64,000 bases of DNA, from the NCBI GenBank assembly GCA_951230915.1, contig OX579638.1, forward strand, positions 14,712,696-14,776,695, in the 5' to 3' direction. Origin of the DNA: Antitrichia curtipendula (Eukaryota; Streptophyta; Bryopsida; Hypnales; Leucodontaceae). The translations under genes were made by a program, and so were the position numbers. Under the pieces are notes generated by a model that saw only the letters and a list, made by a program, of their open reading frames with translations, had not been told where the DNA came from and made no database searches. Shown one piece after another: positions 60,342-64,000 of the stretch (position 1 is the stretch's first letter; the number at the start of each line of letters is the position of its first letter).

Positions 60342-61647
60342 AATGGTATATATATTAACCCTTATAGGTCACACCAATCTCCTCTGTATTTTGAAAACCT
60401 AAGGGTTAAAACGCCAAAATTGCAACGTTCCAAGTGCTAAGACCTCTGAGAACTAGAACACTCAAGAACCCTTAAATCTAGGACTCCTATAGATCTGAGG
60501 TTTTAGTGAGTCGATTGAAACTGCACCAATTTCACTGAAGTCCACCAATTAACCGAATATGAGGTTGGTTCGTCTAGACCGTTTCAGCTAGTATGATGTG
60601 GATGCAATGTTCTTGTTTGCAGCATCCCAATTTCTAGAAACGTAGTTTTTAAGTTCAAGTAACATTTCAAGATTCCAACGTATCTGTAATCTGGAGCGCC
60701 AAAGGTCATTTCACCTCAAAAAAACCAATGCATTCTATGCTAAGGTAGCAGCATTCAAGATTCGTCAAGGGTAAGTTACAGGGTTGGGAATGTGGGTGCT
60801 TCAACCTTAGCTAGCGGAAGTGTGAAAGACACATTGAAGAGTATCGGACATTAAGATGCATTAACACAGACTAATTAATATTTCCATACTTGCAGACTTC
60901 AGTGCCATTTGAATTGGAGTGCAATTACGGAACTGGAATATGCTACGGGAGAGGATATCATACCCATTTAGGGTTGTATGACAAGATTAGAGCAGAACGA
61001 AGGAATACCACCGCAGTCTGATCGAAGGATCCACCATTGTGAGCCCAAATTCATAGCACTCGATCAAGATGGCATACAATTGTACAAAACAGAACGTAAT
61101 TGCTCCCCTAACTATGATTCAGACGAATCACTATGTACATCTCCCCGGGCAATTTAACAGCCACTGAACTGCTTGTGATAAACAAATCCTCTGCAATGAA
61201 GTCTCTATATAATTATGGTTATATGGTTTCTAAGTATTCTCTGGCGTAACTTCACAAAATTGGACCGCTTTGGAATAGGCCTCTCAACGTACAATGAACC
61301 GGACCAGTTCACACAATCGTGGAATTGGAACTGGAGCAGTTCAGATAGAACACATTTGAGTAGATTAAACTTTCAATTTAAAATGAAACTTCTTTAAGTT
61401 TCAGTTTTCATCTTTCCTCAATCACATTAGTTTTGACGCATTGAAATTTCAGGTAACGAATACCAGGTTATATTTGACCTTTGAATAACCACTCTACGAA
61501 GATACAAAATTTACAACCTACCTCTCGAAATTTTTGAGCTAATCTGACTCTAGTTCACCTACCTACGCTATAATGCCGAAGACCTTAAAAAATTGGCATT
61601 CGCAGAACCTCTAGAATACATTCCATTGATTGATTCCGAATGACTCG
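60342..61647. other. HSPA12-like gene 3' flank
   Basis: No gene recognised. A pair of TTAACCCTTA ends faces inward at 60,355 and 60,409 (55 bp apart), directly next to the large element; they may be nested remnants. From about 60,560 the composition is more balanced, as expected for the 3' region of the minus-strand gene. Confidence 0.45.
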
Positions 61648-64000
61648 CTACTCAAAAGCGGAAGTTGAATTCAAAGTCCGCGACCCGGCAGCCGAGAAGT
61701 TCAACCCCTCCGCCACGATTTCTATGGAGGTTCGTCCAAAGAACAACGAAACATTCAAGCGTCTGTCCTTCTCCAACCTCATATCCCCGGAGATATCGAT
61801 CACAAACCTCCCTTCCCGTCTCACAAACTCGCCCACCACGTACCTCGGATCCCTCTCCTCCGAGCTGTAAAGCTCCAGCTCAATCAACGTCTGGCCATCG
61901 AAGATCGGCATGAACAGCCTACTGATGCAATCCTCCGGTTTCACATGGTCGCCCTTGCGAACATAAACTTCAAACCGGCTGTTGCACTTCAACACCCCGT
62001 CGTAATACTGACCGAGTTCAGGGGGGTCCACTCCTTGCACGAAAGGCTCCACGGCGTGGAACCCGTAGGTCTTCTTACAGATTCGGGAGTCGATAGCGTT
62101 CGGGTGAAGCGCTAATGCTACTGCTCCCTGGCAAACTGCACTGCCGGGATTCGGAGGACTGATGATCTGGGGAATCCTGCCGGAAAATCGGTCCTTGATG
62201 CGGGCCATGAGATATGGGGATGCCGCAAAACCACCCACGACGGCGAGCACCTGTGTGGAAATCAAGTCGTAGAATTGGCCAATGATTAGATGTGCAACTG
62301 GTTCTTCCTTGGAAAACTAGGACAATTTAGGTCTAGCTTTCCAATTATTGTGCAATTGATTCATCCTTGGAAACCTACGACAGTTTTAGGTCTAGATTTC
62401 CATTTTTTGTGCAACTGGTTCATCATTGGAAAACTAGGACAATTTAGGTCTAGGATTTCATTATTTGTGCAACTGCAAGGAGTGATTTCTACTTTAACAG
62501 GAAATTGGGCACCAAGTAGGTGGAAATTCGTATACCTTGACACCTCCGACTTGCACTAACTGGTTGTGGATGAGCTCCAGATTGTGTTCTATCACAGGAT
62601 CAAAGATGGACTGCATTTCTTCGTAAGTCAATTCTAAATCGTCATATGATTCTCTTTCGGGGTTCCCCATCCGAACATCGTACTCCTCCCACTCGGATAC
62701 CAATTTTCTCGGGAGGTTGAAGTCGACGCTGGCGCCAGGGTCGCCGAAACTGACTTTCTGACCTTCCCACGCTTTGATCAAAATCCCGTAGATTTTGGGC
62801 TCCTTGATGATGCATTCCTGCAAGCATGGTCCAATCTTGGTATGCAGAAACTGCATGAACCGCGTGTCCACGTAGGTGCCGCCACATAACCCCCCTGAGC
62901 TTATCGTGACCTCTTTCACCCGGTAGCCAGATCTCCGATACTGATTCTCCACTGACACAACCTCCTGCACGACGATGTCCGCAGTTCCTCCACCGATGTC
63001 GGCGACTAGGAGCTTATCCCCTACCTCCAGCACTTGCTCACTCATTACCTACATCAAGAACGTTCATTCTTGAGTAATATATAAATCTACAGTCATCATT
63101 TTTTCAAATATACGAAAGAATTACAGTCATTACTAGGTACACAAGTTATAACGTCAATTCCGTAATATTGGCAGAAATTCACAGACGCCAGGAAACGCAA
63201 ATGTATACGAGTCCTGGATTTTAGAGCTTTGAGCAGTTGAGTGTCAAAGTTTTGATTTGTCAATTTCTTTAGATTGGCGCGAATTCTGGTGTCAAAAATG
63301 GTGACATACATCTGCACAAAGCTCTAAAATCCAGGACTGAAAGTAAATTTACTCTTCAGGTCGGGCGAACGTCTTGAAAATTGCCACAGTAGTGTAATAC
63401 CGCCAATGGAATGAAATTGACGACGTTCTTGGCATTGATATCAGTTATGGTGAAACCTGGCACTAGTCATCATCTCCCTCATGATGATTTTACCATGGAG
63501 AAGCTTGTATAAGTAATTCAGGTATTACAACAAGACAAGGACATATTATGTAATTAAAGCATGGTGCACGGTCGCGTGATTCCCAATATATCTCACCTTG
63601 TGACAATGAAAGGACGCGGCTTCGGGTTCGAGCACAACAATGAGCGGATGCGAACTCCCTTCCACGCCATTCACCAACCCTGCCGCCGTCATGCACGACT
63701 TCATGGTCGCCATCGCCGCATTGTCCCAAATGGACGGCACCGTGATGCACCACTGAATCTCCTTCACCGACAACTGCGATCCGTAGCTCGTCTTTAGCGT
63801 TCGCAGAATGAGCTCCCCCATGGCGCGGAGGTAATCGGTGATGAGCACGTTCACAGTGAGCCCCGGTGGAAGAGGCTGCGCAGACGAGGGCCCCATGCGG
63901 CTGCCTGCGAGGTGGAGCTTGAACTTCGTGAAGCAGGAGCCTACGCTGGGTTGGAAGGGAGGGGCGTGTTTCCTTTTCAGAGCTGACACATCGCGTTCGT
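61648..64000 (-). CDS. HSPA12-like Hsp70-family protein, N-terminus beyond the window
   Basis: Atypical Hsp70 ATPase-fold protein, resembling animal HSPA12A/B rather than canonical Hsp70. Exons seen in gene order: 64000(continuing)-63597, 63048-62536 and 62250-61648, with phase-0 junctions, ending at a TAG. The first visible exon has ITDYLRAMGELILRTLK, WCITVPSIWDNAA, MTAAGLV and VLEPEAAS. The second has the phosphate-binding VADIGGGTADIVVQEV, SGGLCGGTYVD and IFDPVIEHNLELI. The third opens with the adenosine motif VVGGFAASPYL, then GAVALAL and a C-terminal beta-rich part without the usual Hsp70 substrate-binding domain or EEVD end. The N-terminal phosphate-1 region lies outside to the right. 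It is shorter at the C terminus than DnaK, as expected for HSPA12. Function in plants is unknown. Confidence 0.85.
62291..62475. repeat. 58-bp minisatellite filling an intron
   Basis: Units start at 62,291, 62,349, 62,408 and 62,466 (period 58-59; the last is partial). The shared core is TGTGCAACTGGTTCATCCTT, then GGAAAACTAGGACAATTTAG and GTCTAG. It occupies two thirds of the 285-bp intron between exons 62,536-63,048 and 61,648-62,250. Confidence 0.85.
63209..63338. repeat. Perfect 22-bp inverted repeat in an intron
   Basis: Left arm 63,209-63,230 (AGTCCTGGATTTTAGAG, then CTTTG) is repeated without mismatch, inverted, at 63,317-63,338, enclosing 86 bases. It lies in the intron 63,049-63,596 of the HSPA12-like gene. 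It could be a small MITE with long inverted ends or a microRNA-type fold-back; the loop itself pairs only weakly. Confidence 0.85.

Noticed and set aside
60355..60409. A 55-bp mini-element between two inward TTAACCCTTA ends
   Set aside because: Too short to judge, and next to a larger element; it may be nested end debris.
1..64000. A clustered antiviral or metabolic gene system
   Set aside because: The genes are unrelated housekeeping and membrane functions, separated by repeats, with no cluster logic.

Overview
This is nuclear DNA of a land plant. It holds multi-exon genes with GT-AG introns, chloroplast-pathway enzymes with transit-like leaders, and long AT-rich intergenic DNA. The gene mix (a light-dependent protochlorophyllide reductase, a FUT8-like GT23 glycosyltransferase and an HSPA12-like Hsp70) suggests a seed-free plant such as a moss, other bryophyte or lycophyte. 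The species cannot be fixed from the sequence. No organellar segment, rRNA, tRNA or CRISPR array was recognised.

Layout: 1-3.6 kb is AT-rich intergenic DNA. A 19-exon long-chain acyl-CoA synthetase (LACS4-type, + strand) lies at 4,685-11,696. A repeat-rich spacer follows, then a 5-exon protochlorophyllide oxidoreductase (POR, + strand) at 17,543-20,732. Convergent to it is a CrtI/PDS-like FAD-dependent oxidoreductase (- strand, about 11 exons, 22,282-26,608). At 26.6-34.3 kb there is a tandem-repeat block and AT-rich DNA. A two-exon GT23-type glycosyltransferase (+) lies at 34,292-36,569, convergent with an MRS2/CorA-type Mg2+ transporter (-, six exons, 38,159-41,428). From 41.4 to 61.6 kb the sequence is mostly degenerate repeats, with two gene-like islands of uncertain status (51,828-52,433 and 53,233-53,670). 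The window ends inside an HSPA12-like Hsp70 gene (-, from 61,648 past the right edge).

I built the exon models by hand by joining homologous segments at GT-AG sites with matching phase. They give products of 665 aa (LACS), 403 aa (POR), about 575 aa (FAD enzyme), 441 aa (GT23) and 418 aa (MRS2), all near the usual family sizes.

The genes do not form one pathway: they are lipid activation, chlorophyll synthesis, a probable plastid oxidoreductase, Golgi glycosylation, Mg2+ transport and a chaperone-like ATPase. The most distinctive non-genic signal is a dispersed family of short non-coding elements. They start and end at TTAA and have inverted ends close to CCCCTAAAG, which resembles non-autonomous piggyBac-type transposons. 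Full copies lie at 12,420-13,448, 16,500-17,039, 37,311-37,682 and 44,052-44,611; a probable large copy lies at 58,480-60,341; there are also several partial copies.
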